A stretch of 64,000 nucleotides of DNA, taken from positions 1,922,001-1,986,000 of the forward strand of contig JAUJYN010000025.1 of assembly GCA_030737835.1 (NCBI GenBank), written 5' to 3'. The stretch comes from Acorus gramineus (Eukaryota; Streptophyta; Magnoliopsida; Acorales; Acoraceae). Every line of letters begins with the position of its first letter. Positions within the stretch are counted from its first letter, which is position 1. The notes under the pieces were generated by a model. The model searched no databases. It worked only from the letters and a program-made list of their open reading frames with translations, and had not been told where the DNA came from. Positions 45,059-56,880 of this stretch are shown here, piece by piece. Made by a program: the position numbers and the translations under genes.

Positions 45059-46322
45059 GATGGGGCCCCCTAGTTATACTACTTGTGTAGATAAGTAGTA
45101 TGGCCATGCTTAAGCTATAATATGTAGATATCTTGCATGCTAGGCTTATATACATGTATTGTATTCATGTATGAATGATTGTGTTGCATGAGCCCCTCTA
45201 GTATGGGCATGTATTTTTGGTAATGTGTATGGATGTATAGAATATGGCATGCCTTAGGTAGTATTGTAATACTACTCCCACCATATTAATTGGAATATCC
45301 AGCATGAATAAGTCTGGGTTAATAACGGGCACCTGCCTAATATTCCCTTGCGATAAGACTCGAGGGCGTGGTGTAGTTGTTGCGCCCATGCTAATGGGGC
45401 AAAGCTATGACCAGCTTCATGAGATGATGATCTCTCCCGCCCTCTCCCTCTGAACGAACTGAGTAAGTAGATGCGATTTCCTACTCGACTCAGGTTCGTT
45501 TGAAATATTGGCATGCACCTGTTAGTGCGTGAGATTGCGCTTGACCCTTTCTTTTAAGTTGGTGATAGCCAACGCATGTTTAAGTTAGGCCTTGTGTGCT
45601 TATGTGATTAATGACCATGTATGCATGTTGTATGATTTATTATGATGTAAATCCATGTTAGGGAGTGTCCCTAAAATTATTAGATGATTGTGCATATGGT
45701 TCATGCACATATAGCTAGATATAATTCTCCTGGATATATTTATGCGCGTATGTTAAAAAAACTTATAGGCCTATCTGGGATAGGCGTGGGTATGACCTGC
45801 TGTCGGGTTGTACCTTATTAGTTAGAGCTCTAGTGATGTAATCGCCCCATGCATCCGAGCAATGCACTCGTTTGGAATTCAGGAGAAATCATTATCTTAT
45901 CGAATTGTTAAGCCAGTAGTTGGGGCGTGATACCCCCGCAACGGTGTGGGAGTACAGTAGTATTCAATATCTCGATAAGTGATTATCGAGAGTAGTTGTT
46001 TTTCCATTGGGTTCGCTTTGCGAACATGGAATGTTTACTCCCAATGTCGTCCGTGTTGAAGAGGCCTAGGTTGTAGCTGTCCTGACAGAGGGCTCCCATC
46101 CGTAGGTACCACCGAGGCGTTCGGAAGCGTACTGATCGTGGGAGTATACCAGGTAGTGACTACCCGGGGAAAGGGCTACCGGTGGACCAAGGGTGTAGAG
46201 CAGTCTAAGTCTCTTCCAAAAGTCCCAAGAATCTCTCTCCGGGAGTGAGGGTGAGGATGAGGTGAAGACAGGTCACCGCGTGACCCATTCGTTGTCCGTT
46301 CCCAAAGTGTTGGGTCCGGTTG

Positions 46323-49300
46323 TGTTGTGCCTGTGTCATTAGAGCGCTCTGTTTGAAAATTTTGGTACATAATTTTTTTCCTAGAGGTTATGTATTCCTG
46401 ATTTTGTATTTGGATTTTATTTTGTTAAAACCCAAGATGAAGAGGTTTAAATATGATTATATTATGAGATGTCCAGTTTTGAGTTGGCTTTCACGCAGAA
46501 GTGGAATTAGATCAACTAGATTCCTGTAGTAAAAGTTATGAGTATTTTGCCAAGTATACGCCGGGGATGGAAATTCTGGCAGCAGCCCTGTTCTATGTTT
46601 AGCTCTAATTTGATCTTGGCATAAACATGAAAGTTGTAGATAATCCTCTTGGCTTTTCAACGGACTTGGAATTGTGAAATTCGGAGTTGTATTGAGGAAG
46701 TTATGGCTGTTCCAGTGAAGCTTGCGCAGAATTTCTGGTCAAAGGGCAACTTAGTAATTCCCCCTTAAGATATTTGTTGATAAATATCTCTCTCTCCCCT
46801 CCCAAAACCCCCACGACTTCACATCTGGTCTCTCTTTCTCTCATTCAAGCCCACACCAAGTGTTTGATGAAAGTCCTCAAAGAGAAGAGATGGTGGAGGA
46901 GGTGGTGCAAGTGAATCTTGGTGTAGGTTTTGGTTGTTGTTTGTTCACCTCTCTCTCAAGCACTCTTTGCATGGATCTTCCCCCCCCCTGATTTTTAGCT
47001 GAAGAGGAGGCTGAGGAGGAGGCTGAGGGGTGGTGGTAGTGGTGGTGGCGGTTGAGGTGGTCGCGGGTGCGTCGAGGGCCCCCGAACCTCCCCCTTTTGT
47101 TCCCCCTCCAAGGTGAGCTCCTCCCCTTCTTTTCTTGGTTTTCTTGGCTAAAAGGGGTTGTGGGAAAGTCATGCATGCTAGGTAGAGGTGTTAGGGTGTG
47201 TGTGAGGGGTTGGGAAGGGTTAAAATGAGGTTAGGATGGCTTGGGCGCGCGCTGGGCGGAGTCTGCGCGCGTGCGCGCGGAGGCATGCGCGCAGGCGGGC
47301 GCTGGCAGATCCAGTCGGGCGCGCAGACGCGCGCGGGAGCGTGCGCGCGGGTGCGCCCGGTGCAGGCGCGAGCGGGGGTGCGCGCGGGAGTGCGCGCGAG
47401 TGCGCGCGGGCTAGCGCGGGTGCGCGGGCGGGCAGGGCGCCTGGGCATGCGCCTGGGTGCGGGGCTGGGGACCAGTGCGCGCGCGTGCGTGCGCGTGCGT
47501 GCGTCCGCGTGCTAGGGCGTGCGCGGGGTGCTGCACGAGGGGCGCGGGCTAGACGTGCAGTGCGCGCGGGCGTGCGCGAGCGTGCGCGTGCGTGCGGCAG
47601 CGCGTCTGGGCGCGCGGGCAGGTGCGCGGCAGTGCGCCGATGGTGTCGGGGTGTGTGCGTGGGTGCGCATTCGTGCGTGCGCATGCGGGGGGCCATGCGT
47701 GTGGCTGCCCGAGGGTTCGGGTAGGTGTCGGGGCACTCGGACTCGCGTGTGTACGTGCGTGCTCGCATGCGTGCGAGCCCGTATGCATGCTTGTCCGAGT
47801 ATGGGGTATTTCTAATCATTTCTATGTATAAATTGTGTTGTTTCTCACCAGTTCGATGCCCCTACCTTGCAGATCTCGTCGGATGGGATGCGCGAGGTCC
47901 CGGGTCGTAAGGTGAGTGGTTTGATTCCAATCCCCCCCCCCCCCTCTCTAGGGATGCGCTCGACCCGCGTAGACGCGCGTCGCGCATCGATGGGGTCCCC
48001 TAGCTATTATATGTAGAAGCTATGCATGCACCCTTATATGATCAATATGATGCTATGCATGCCACCCTAGACTTGTATGCTAGGGATATGCACCCATACA
48101 TCATGTATAGAGGCCTGTACATGCCTGGACACCATGTCCTGTACTTAAGAGCCTCGATCTATGCATGCATGATTATTATGTAGTATCCATGCCACCCTAG
48201 GCCTTGCATGTTAGGGATATGCACCCTTATATCATGTATAGCGGCCTATGCATGTTTAGGCACCTTGCCCCTTGATTTGAAAGCCCCGACCTATGCATGT
48301 TCCCATTTAGTTTAATTTATTTAAATCAAATGCGAGCATATGATTATTATCATGCCTTATAGAATATTATAACCTTGTGGTTATAATATATGCTTCCCCG
48401 CATCTTAGTTATGCGTCGTGGAGGAATTTTGAAGAGCTCATGTCATTAGAAATGTTAGGAAGCGATGTCGACGGATCCAAGAGGATCATATCCATGTGGG
48501 TAGGCTGTTTCTCTTCCCTTCGTTGGATCCGTGTAGGGACTCCTCAGTGTTAGATAGGCCGTCCTGACAGAGGGCTCCCATCAGTAGGCACCTTCTGATT
48601 TGGTTTCGGACTGTGCTGAATCGTGGGAGTAGACCAGGCGAGCTACGGTGTGGAGGAGAGGCTATCGGTGGACCAAGGGTGATTAACAGCCTAGTCAGTC
48701 CCAAAAGACCATGTTACCCTGTGAGGGTGAGGGTGAGGGTGTGGTGGGTCGGCGATGTAGCGACCCATTGGATTGTGTAGTTGCTGCCACTTGGAGGCTA
48801 TGACTACTTTGACGTTATATGAGTGTGTTGGTTGTTGTTAGGCATGTGTGTGATATCTCGATAAGCGAGTATCGAGAGCTACCCGGAAGAGGGTTAACGA
48901 ATGATACTACCCGGAAGAGGGTTAACGAATGATATCGCGAGCCATGTTTTTCCTTGAAAGGAAATTATTTTAGTATTGAACTGTTGTATGGTGATTGGTT
49001 TCCAGCCACTCACTGAGCTTGTAGCTCACCCCTCGCATACTGTTTCTTTTCAAGGGCAGTGTTGGGCGTGGAGTTGGAGCTTCCCTGTAGCGTGGTCTTA
49101 TGGGCGTGGAGCGTTCTTCCGGCGGGTGGTGAGTGCGAGGCTGTCAGCAGTCCTAGAGTCATTTTATGTATTGTAAATCGTGCATGTGGCACAGGTTGTA
49201 TTTTATTTGGTCTAGACTTGGCTCTCACAGGACAGTGATTGTGTATTCGAGTCTGTAATAATGTTTTTGGTTTACAGACATTGTTTATATATTATGCTTC

Positions 49301-49436
49301 CGCTTTTCAATCAGTTATCATTATCCTTGCTTTGCCACCTTGTGTGTTGTTGTTGGAGTCTTTATTGACCTCAGGTATTGATAGCTGATATTTCATTATT
49401 GCCACGTCTCGGGGACGGCCGCCGTGGGGCGTGACA
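46323..49436 (+). mobile_element. 5' LTR of a forward family B element (3114 bp)
   Basis: It starts TGTTGTGCCTGTGTCAT, ends GGGGCGTGACA, and is followed by a primer-binding site. It contains a CpG-rich block (about 47240-47720), the exon cassette (47873-47911), a C-run and hairpin (47953-47988), a 3' part resembling family A (GTGGGTCG hairpin near 48744), the CACTGAG/GCTCACCCCT motif (about 49008-49035) and the GGCTCTCACAGGACAG motif. It lies inside an older B LTR. The 5 bp before it are GGTTG; the other target copy was not found. Confidence 0.9.
47873..47911 (+). other. Putative LTR leader exon, B copy (39 nt)
   Basis: It is flanked by CCTACCTTGCAG and GTGAGTGG. It starts ATCTCGTCGGATGGG. 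Confidence 0.5.
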
Positions 49437-49441
49437 AAAGT

Positions 49442-49453
49442 TGGTATCAGAGC
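49442..49453 (+). other. Primer-binding site of B element, initiator tRNA-Met type
   Basis: TGGTATCAGAGC lies 5 nt after the LTR end, followed by CTGG. It is complementary to the initiator tRNA-Met 3' end with one later mismatch. Confidence 0.82.
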
Positions 49454-50450
49454 CTGGTCCTGTCAGAGCCTAGTCTAGTCGTATAGATGATGAGTCGTAG
49501 GATTGTCATCTGAGTACTCTTGTTTTAGAAGTTATCTTAGGTTGCTGACATGCCTCCTCGCATCTGTTGACGTGGACGTGACCCCCCTGGACCCACCCTT
49601 AAGTTGTCGACTGGGTCGACTGATTAGGGTCAGTTGTTGGATCCCTTGTTATGGGATTAAGGCTTGGGTAGGAGATTCCAGCCAGTAGTATGATAATGTT
49701 GAATTGGTCGCAATTTCTAAGGTATGGATTGCGTCTTGAAAATGGAGCTTCTTTCCCGTGCATCGGTATTGCTGGTAACCATTGAGTTCGCGTGCAGCGC
49801 CAGTTTCAAGTTTTGAGGATGTGGCGTATTGCTCATTAAGGGGTGATGTCTTCTTCCAGCCTTCCTACTCAGGATTAAGGGGCCTTGCTGGGTCATCGTT
49901 GAGACCCGGGCTAGGGTACTCTGTGTTCCTTGTTTGGTTGTCGGGATATCCTATATCGGGACCTCATGGTGCCCTCCCAAGGTTTCTTTTCCCAGTCAAG
50001 GAATACCTTTGAAGCATCAAATTGATGATGAATTTTTCCTCTCACTTGGAAGGTGCTGTAGCGAGTGGTGATGCATACGATCGGGATTTGGTACATCCTA
50101 TTGCAGCTTGGTGGGCGATTGCTTGTGGACTGGGTTCCATAGTGGCATCTGGAGTCGCTTCTGCGCCATGTGAAGCACAGTTGTGGATACTGTCGCGTTT
50201 TGCCCCACATTGGTCGCAAATAAGGAGACGCGATGCTAGCGTTCGTGATGGGACTCAACCGCCCTATCGGATAGATGACGTCGCATAGGCATTGTCGAGG
50301 TTCGACGACCCCTTATTGCGTGTCTTGTGGATTAAGTGCGGTTGAGCGGCTTACCAAGCTTGTAAGTGTCATCATGAGCGCCAGCCATGCTCAAGGAGCA
50401 GAATCTGGACTTAATTGTTCGTGGTGTTGTTTTGATCTCCCCGTGGAGGT
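49454..50450 (+). other. Non-coding front of the B internal region
   Basis: There is no gag or protease frame. It includes the LTR-like 150-bp segment (about 49880-50000; GGGGCCTTG, GAGACCCGGGCTAGGGTACT-like, GTTGTCGGGATATCC) between CTTCTTCCAG and GAAGCATCA. From about 50150 the sequence is shared with 34880 onward and, reversed, with the stretch ending at 41073. Confidence 0.55.
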
Positions 50451-50459
50451 TGAAGATCA

Positions 50460-51816
50460 ATTACCCTTGCCGTGAATCGATGATCTGTTTGACCAGCTCT
50501 GCGAGCCAGTGTCTTCTCTAAGATCGATCATCGCACAAGGGTACCACAAGTCAGAGATCCGGGAGTTGGACATCCCGTATATGGCCTTTCGTGACCGTTT
50601 AGGCACTACGAGTTTTACGTACTAGTGTCGGGTTGACGAATGCACTGGATGCCTTCGTGGATCTCAAAATTTTTATTGGGCTTCCGTGGACTACTTTGGG
50701 GTAGTATTCATTGAGATTACTAGTGGTGCGATGAAAAGGTGATATGGGTGCCCTTGTTTCCCCAGGTTGGCATGCCCTCAGGCAAAGTTCGAGAATCATC
50801 ATTGAGTGGAAAGCGTCAGTCCATCGAGATTCCTCAGTGGACGTGGGAGTGGGTTATCAGGGATTGTTGAGGACTCGCAAAAGTCACGTTCAGGTCGCGA
50901 TGCCGTCTAGGTGATCATTGACCGACTGACTAAGTCCGCGCTTCCCTCCCTAATCCGACTGATTGAGTCTCTGGACGCCTTGGCGTGGGTTTTCACCTTC
51001 GCGATTGTTCGTCTTCATGGCACTCCGGTTGGCGCTATTTTCGGTTGAGACGCGAGGGTTACTTTGAGGTTGTGGCGCAGCCTTGGCAGGCTTTGGCGCG
51101 AGCCTCCATTTAAGTATAGCGTTTCATCGCCGATGGACAGCCAGACAAAGAGGACGATTCAGACCTTGGAGGACATGCTAAGTGCCTGCGTGCTCGATGA
51201 TGAGGGCAGTTGGGTGAGGCACCACCCATTTGTTGGGGTATGCCTGCAAGACGACTGCCATTCGAGCATCCAGATGGATCTGTGAAAGGCACTCTATAGG
51301 CACAGTTTTATACCTCCCTTGTGTTGGGACGGTTGAGGAGCGCCAGTTGGAGGGGCCATAAGTTAGTTGTTTGACCTTGCGGTGGCCAGGTTGGTTCGTG
51401 TGTGCATCTGCACCTCACAGGACCGACAGAAGGGCCACGCAGGTCATCGTCGCCAGGAGCTTACCTTTGGGTTTGGCGATCATATTTTCGAGAAGGTGTC
51501 CTGGTTTAAGGGCACCCTCTGTTTCGACGTTCGGGGCAAGCTGAGTCGGCCCTTCATCGGACCGGTTCTCATCTTTGAGTGGATTGGGGAGGTGGCTTGT
51601 CATGTAGCCTTTCCCCCACAGCTGGCTCATGCCCATGACGTCGTCCTTGTCTCATGGCTGAGGCGTTACGTCCACGATCCTGCTCATGTCATTCCGTTCG
51701 ACTGCCTCATCCTCGAGGTAGATTTGTCGTTCGTGGAGCAGTGGATCGAGGTCAAGGACCAATATTGGAAGATGCTCTACGCTAAGACCGTTCCTTTGAT
51801 TAGAGTGTGTCGGTAG
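50460..51816 (+). pseudogene. Family B pol remnant, forward (RT piece joined to integrase)
   Basis: RT traces (DDLFDQL, MAFRDR, HYEF, about 50475-50720) run without RNase H or the integrase zinc finger into the integrase core from about 50810 (SIEIPQWTWEW). Traces of IPRSGRDA, FIADGQ and QTLEDML follow, in changing frames. The last part, 51367-51816, is an open frame with GFGDHIFEKVSWFKG, RGKLSRPFIGPVLIFEWIGEVA, FPPQLAHAHDVVLVSWLRRYVHDPAH and FVEQWIEVKDQ, which is the integrase end and start of the chromodomain-like tail. It stops before the WEL motif. It cannot encode a working integrase. The order matches the reversed copy at 39364-41073, so the deletion is inherited. Confidence 0.8.
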
Positions 51817-51907
51817 GACAACTTGGAAGCAAAAGGTCTATGCGTGATACTTGCTACATTCGGTCTTCCCTTTGGGTTTCCTTAAATTTCGAGGACTAAA
51901 TTTCCTA

Positions 51908-51919
51908 AGGGGGGGAGAA
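51908..51919 (+). other. Polypurine tract of B element
   Basis: AAGGGGGGGAGAA-type purine run after GAGGACTAAATTTCCT, directly before the LTR start TGTTATGCC. Confidence 0.87.
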
Positions 51920-52705
51920 TGTTATGCCTGTGTCATTTGGAGCCTTATTTTTCGATCGGAGTCACTAAAATTTTGGGTTTTAGCCACCTACAGGAGTCGG
52001 AGAGCTCTGATTGAAAATTTGGCTACATGATTTTTCTCCTAGAAGTTATGCATTTCCGAATTGGTATTTGGATTTAATTTTGTTAAAATCCAAGATGAAG
52101 AGGTTTAAATATGATTTTATTATGAGATGCTCAGTTTTGAGTTAGCTTTCATACAAAAGTGGAATTAGATCAACTGGATTCATGTAGTAAAAGTTATGGG
52201 TATTTTTCCAAGTATACCCCGGGGATGAAAAATTCTGGCAGCAGCCCTGTTCAATGTTTAGCTCTCATTTCGGAATATCTGGAGGGGTTATTTAATCTGA
52301 GCATAAACATGAAAGTTGTAGATAATCTTCTTGGATTTCCAGTGGACTTTGAATTGTGCAATTCGGAGCTATATTGAGGAAGTTATGGCTGTTCTAGTGA
52401 AGCATGTACAGAATTTCGGGTCATGGACGATTTTTTTCCTTTGAACCCCCACTTTGTCTATATAATGTCATCCGACCCCCTTTTTTTTTTGTGTTTGCTC
52501 CCCTTTGTTGAGTGAGAAGGAAAGGAAGGAGAGGAAGAAGCACAAGAAGGAAGTGCAAGAAAGAAAGGTTGGTGGTTGTGTGTGCATATATGGTGTTGTT
52601 GCCTCTTCTTCTTCCTCCTCCTCTAGCTTTCTCATGCTCCCTCTCATGGATCCCCCCTCCCCTCTGGTTCAGCAAGAAGAAGAGGAATGAAGGCTGAAGT
52701 GGTGG
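51920..52705 (+). mobile_element. 3' LTR of the B element, first part
   Basis: It starts TGTTATGCCTGTGTCATTTGG right after the polypurine tract and is nearly identical to 43584-44360. It is interrupted at 52705 by a family A LTR and continues at 61865. GGTGG (52701-52705) and CGTGG (61865-61869) are the probable target copies, differing at one base. Confidence 0.88.
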
Positions 52706-54049
52706 TGTTATATACGTGTCACTTTTAGCCTTCTGGTCACCATTGGAACATTTCTGGCAGTTTTTCAACTTTTTCTTTTTCGATCGGAACCACTAAAATT
52801 TCAGACTTTTGGCTATCATCATGAGTTTGAGAACTCCGATTGAAAATCTAACTGCACATTATGTGTCCTGGTGCCATTTCAAGCCACTCTGGAAAATTTC
52901 ATCGAATTCCGGTAACGTTTCAGAATTTCATAGTTCCGAATCGTATCCGGGTTTTGACCAAGCGAAAAGTCATTGGGAGACTTGACCAAGTCAAAGATGG
53001 CTTTGACCAAGTCAAGTTTGACCCTTGACTTGGTCAAATGTTTTTGTTTGTTTGTGTGGATGAGTTGACCCAAGGTCAAAGCTCACCAAATGACTAAAAA
53101 CCCTAAGTGTAAGTGTGTGTGTGAGTGTGTGTGTGTGTGTGGCCCCTTAAGTGGGGGTGCACCCCTCTTCTTCTTCCCCATCTCTCTCTATCTCTCTCAC
53201 ACACAAACCCCCACATCCCCTCTCTTTAAATCCCCCATTAGAGCTAGTAGGAGTGGAAGAAAAGAAAAGCCATTGAAGGGAAAAAGGAAGGTGAGGACTT
53301 GATCTACCTTCCCATGGTTTTATTTTTGGTTTCCCCCTTTCTCTACCTCCTTTCTCCCCTGTTTTCAGCCACCTTGAGGGCTGAGGGAGATCTTGGTGGT
53401 GGTGGTCTTGGTGGTGGCGATTCGGTGCGCGAAGGGCACCCGAGTTCCTCCCATTGTTCCTCCTCTCTTGGGTGAGTCCTTCTCCTCCCTATTTTCTTGT
53501 TTAGATGCATGTTAGGGTGTGTTATGGAGTATGCATGGTATTCATGTGTGTTAGGGGTGTGGGAGGGCTAAGGAAGGGGGTGGGAAGGGCTCGGGCGCGC
53601 GTGCGAGGTCATCCGCGCGCGTGCGCGCGGGGTGCTGCGCAGGGGCGTAGTACGCGCGGGTAGGCACAGGGCTGGATGCGCGGTGCGCGCGGGCGCGGCA
53701 GCGTGTCTGGGGGCGCGGGCAGGGGCGAGCAGCGCGTCTGGGCGCGCGGGCAGGGGCGCGGTAGTGCGCCCGGGGCGCAGGCGTGCGTGCGTGCGAGTGC
53801 GGGGGGCCGTGCGCATGGCTGCCCGTGGGTGCGGAAGGGTGTCCGGGCACTCGGACTCGCGTGCGTGCGGGCCCGTATGCATGCTTGTCCGAGTGTTGGG
53901 TATTTCTAGCGTATTTCTTATGTATTTGTGTAATTACTCACCATTTGATTACCCATGTCTTGCAGATATTGACGGGCGGTCACGCGACGACCCGGGTTTT
54001 GGTGAGTGGGACAATCCAACCCAGTAGGGAGGCGTTCAATGCACGTAGG
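52706..54049 (+). mobile_element. Solo A LTR inserted in the B LTR, first part
   Basis: It starts TGTTATATACGTGTCAC, with (TG)n near 53113, a short CpG-rich block (about 53590-53830) and the exon cassette (53966-54001). It is interrupted at 54049 by a further element and resumes at 60680. The last five bases, GTAGG (54045-54049), are the target copy for that insertion. Confidence 0.88.
53966..54001 (+). other. Putative 36-nt LTR leader exon, A
   Basis: It is flanked by CATGTCTTGCAG and GTGAGTGGGAC. Confidence 0.5.
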
Positions 54050-55577
54050 TGTTATATATGTGTCACTTTTTACCTTCTAGTCACCATTGGAGCATTCTGG
54101 CAGTTTTTCAACTTTTCCTTTTTTCGATCGGAACCGCTAAAATTTTGGGCTTTTGGCTGTCACCCTGAGTTTGAGAGCTCCGATTAAAAATCTAACTGCA
54201 TATTATGTGTCCTGGTGCCATTTCAAGCCACTCACGAAAATTTCATCGAATTCCGGTAACGTTCAGAATTTCCCAGTTCCGAATCATATCCGGACGGAGA
54301 AAAGATAGGTGAGGACCCAATCTATCTTTCCATGGTCTCGGATCTCCATTTCCCCTTGGTTTTCCTCCTCTCTCACCTCCTTTTCTCCCCTGTTTTCAGC
54401 CCTTCTTTGGCTGAGAAGAAGGCTTGGTGGTGGTGGTCTTGAGGTAGCAAATCGGTGCGCGAAGAGCACCCGATTTCCTCCCCTTCCCTTCCTCTCCTTG
54501 GGTGAGCTTTCTTTCCTTCCTTTTCTTGTGTAGATGCTTGATTAGGATGTGTTTTTGGGTATGCATGGCATGCATGGTGGTTGGGGTGTTGGAGGGGGCT
54601 GTGGGGGTGGTGGAGTGGCTCGGGTGCGCGTGCGGGATCATCCCTGTGCGTGCGCGCGGGCCTGTGCGCGAAGGCAAGCGCAGGCAGGGCAGGCGCGCAG
54701 TCGGCGAGCTGGAGCGTGCGCGCGGGGTGCGCGCGGGGGTACTGCGCTGGGGCACAGTGCGTGCGGGTGTGCACGCGAGGTGCTACGCTGGGGCGCAGTG
54801 CGCACGGGTGCACCCGGGGCAGGACGCGCGATGCGGGTGTGCGCTCGAGCGTGCAACGTGTCTGGGCGTGCGGGCAAGGGCTCGGCGGCGCGTCTGGGTG
54901 CGCGGGCTGGGGCGCGGCAGTGCGCCCAGGGCGAGGGTGTGCGTGCGTACGTGCGCACCCGTGCGTGCGCGTGCGGGTGGCCGTGCGCATGGCTGCCCGG
55001 GGGTGCGGGAGTGTGTCGGGGCACTCGGACTTGCGTGCGTACGGGCCCGTATGCATGCTTGTCCGAGTGTTGGGTATTTCTAGCGTATTTTGTATGCATT
55101 TAGTATGTATTTATGTATTTTTGCTCACCATTTTGGTTTCCCATGTCTTGCAGATCTTGACGGGCGGTCACGCGACGACCCGGATATTTGTGAGTGGGAC
55201 AATCCAACCCAGTAGGGAGGCGTTCTCTACACTTAGGAGTGTATTGCCCTCCCCTGGGGCACCATAGTTGCATATTAACTTGTATTAAGTGTAACTATGT
55301 ATGCATGATTATTATATAGTATCCATGCCACCCTAGACCCTGTATGTTAGGGATACTTGCCCTTTTAGATATGTGTAAAGGCCCATGCATCCTGATACTA
55401 TGTTTTCATGCTAGGAAAGCCTCGACCTACGCATGTGTCCCATTTAGTTTAATTTATTTAAATCAAATGCGAGTTATTGGTAATAAGCATGCTTAGTGAA
55501 TATTATAACCTTGTGGTTATAATATACGCTTCCCCGCATCTTAGTTATGCGCCCTGGCGGAAATCTTGCGAATTCAT
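54050..55577 (+). mobile_element. 5' LTR of nested A element, truncated
   Basis: It starts TGTTATATATGTGTCAC after GTAGG. Compared with the 3' LTR at 58283 it lacks about 320 bp near 54294 (junction ATATCCGG/ACGGAG). It holds a CpG-rich block (54610-54990), the exon cassette (55154-55189, where the base before GTGAGT is T), and ends near 55577, where a B LTR begins. The rest of the LTR and the PBS are missing. Confidence 0.85.
55154..55189 (+). other. Putative 36-nt LTR leader exon, A nested element 5' LTR
   Basis: It is flanked by CATGTCTTGCAG and GTGAGTGGGAC. Confidence 0.48.
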
Positions 55578-56880
55578 TGATGTGCCTGTGGCATTTGGAG
55601 TGCTCTGTTTGAAAATTTGGGTACATAATTTTTTTTCAAAGTTATGTATTACTGATTTGGTATTTGGATTTGATTTAGTTAAAATCCAAGATGAAGAGGT
55701 TTAAATATGAGTTTACTATGAGATGTCCAGTTTTGAGTTAGCTTTCGCACAGAAGTTGAATTAGATCAACTGGATTCCTGTAGTAAAAGTTATGGGTATT
55801 TTTCCAAGTATACCCCGGGGATGGAAATTCTGGCAGCAGCCCTGCTCGATGTTTAGCTCTAATTTCGGAAGAGCTGGAGAGATTATTTGATCATGGCATA
55901 AACATGAAAGTTGTAGATAATCTTCTTAGCTTTCCATCGGTCTTGGAATTGAGCAATTCGGAGTTGTATCGGGGAAGTTATGGCTGTTCCAGTGAAGCTT
56001 GCGCAGAATTTCTAGTCGAAGGGCGACAGTAATTCCCCCTTAAGATATTTTGATAAATATCTCTCTCTCTCTCTCTCTCCCCTCGTCCACCAGCATTTCT
56101 GGTCCCTCTCCCTCCCACACAAAGCCCCCCATGTGTTTGTGTTTTTGCCTAAGAGAGATGGTGAAGGAGGTGGTGCTTGTGCATGAGGGTTTGTTCAAGT
56201 GTTGTGTGTTGTGTTTGTTCCCCTCTCTCTCAAGCTCCCTTTGCATGTTCCCCCCCGCCCCCCGTTTTGCTGCCATGGGAGGGCTGAGGAGGCTGAGGGG
56301 TGGTGGTAGTGGTGGTGGTGGTCTCGGTGGCGGCGTTTCAGTGCGTGAAGGGCCCCTGAACCTTCCCCTTTTGTTCCCCTTCTAAGGTGAGCTCCTCCCC
56401 TTCTTTTCTTGGTTTTCTTGGCTTAAGGGGTTGGTTGGGAGGTCATGCATGCTAGGTAGTTGGGTTAGGGTGTGTGTGAGGGGTTGGGAAGGGTGAAAAA
56501 GGGGTTAGGATGGCGTGGAGGTGCGCGCTGGCGGGCTCAGGCGGGCGCGCAGTCGCGCGCGGGTGCGTGCGCGCGGGTGCGCGGGTGCGCGCGGGAGTGC
56601 GCGCGGGTGCGTGGGTGCGCGCGGGTGCAGGCGCGAGCGGGGGTGCGAGCGAGGGTGCGCGCGGGTGCGCGCGGGCGCGCGAGGGCAGAGCGCCTGGTCA
56701 CTGCGCCTGGGCGCGGGGCAGGGCGCCCGGGCATGCGCCTGGGCGCAGAGCTGGGGACCAGTGCAGGCGTGCGCATGCGTGCGCGTGCTGGGGCGTGCGC
56801 GGGGTGCTGCGCGGGGGGAGCAGTGCGCGCGGGGGCGCGCTGGGCTGGACGCGCAGTGCCGTCCAGAGGCCGAGTGCAAC
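55578..56880 (+). mobile_element. 5' part of a family B LTR inside the nested A element
   Basis: It starts TGATGTGCCTGTGGCAT (one change from the B start seen at 46323) and includes the segment with CAAGTATACCCCGGGG, an exon-1 segment, and a CpG-rich block from about 56510. It ends abruptly near 56880 in integrase coding sequence. A B LTR probably inserted in the A 5' LTR, and a deletion then removed everything up to the integrase. Confidence 0.8.

Larger units (their letters stand above)
43584..46322 (+). mobile_element. Family B LTR, forward, 3' part missing
   Basis: It starts TATTATGCCTGTGTTAC (TG changed to TA), then the 5' part shared almost base for base with 51920-52705, an exon-1 segment, an intron-like block of CCCAGCG repeats (44460-44990) with four 56-bp units, a GTGAGTGG donor (44991) without the usual CTTGCAG acceptor, a C-run, a near-perfect long hairpin (45023-45058), and the B middle. 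Near 46322 it is interrupted by the next B LTR. Confidence 0.85.

Noticed and set aside
44331-45155. 274-codon minus-strand frame with repeated WAQSQGTSQ-type units
   Set aside because: It is produced by the 56-bp tandem repeat read backwards. The opposite strand is equally open, and it lies in an LTR intron-like segment.
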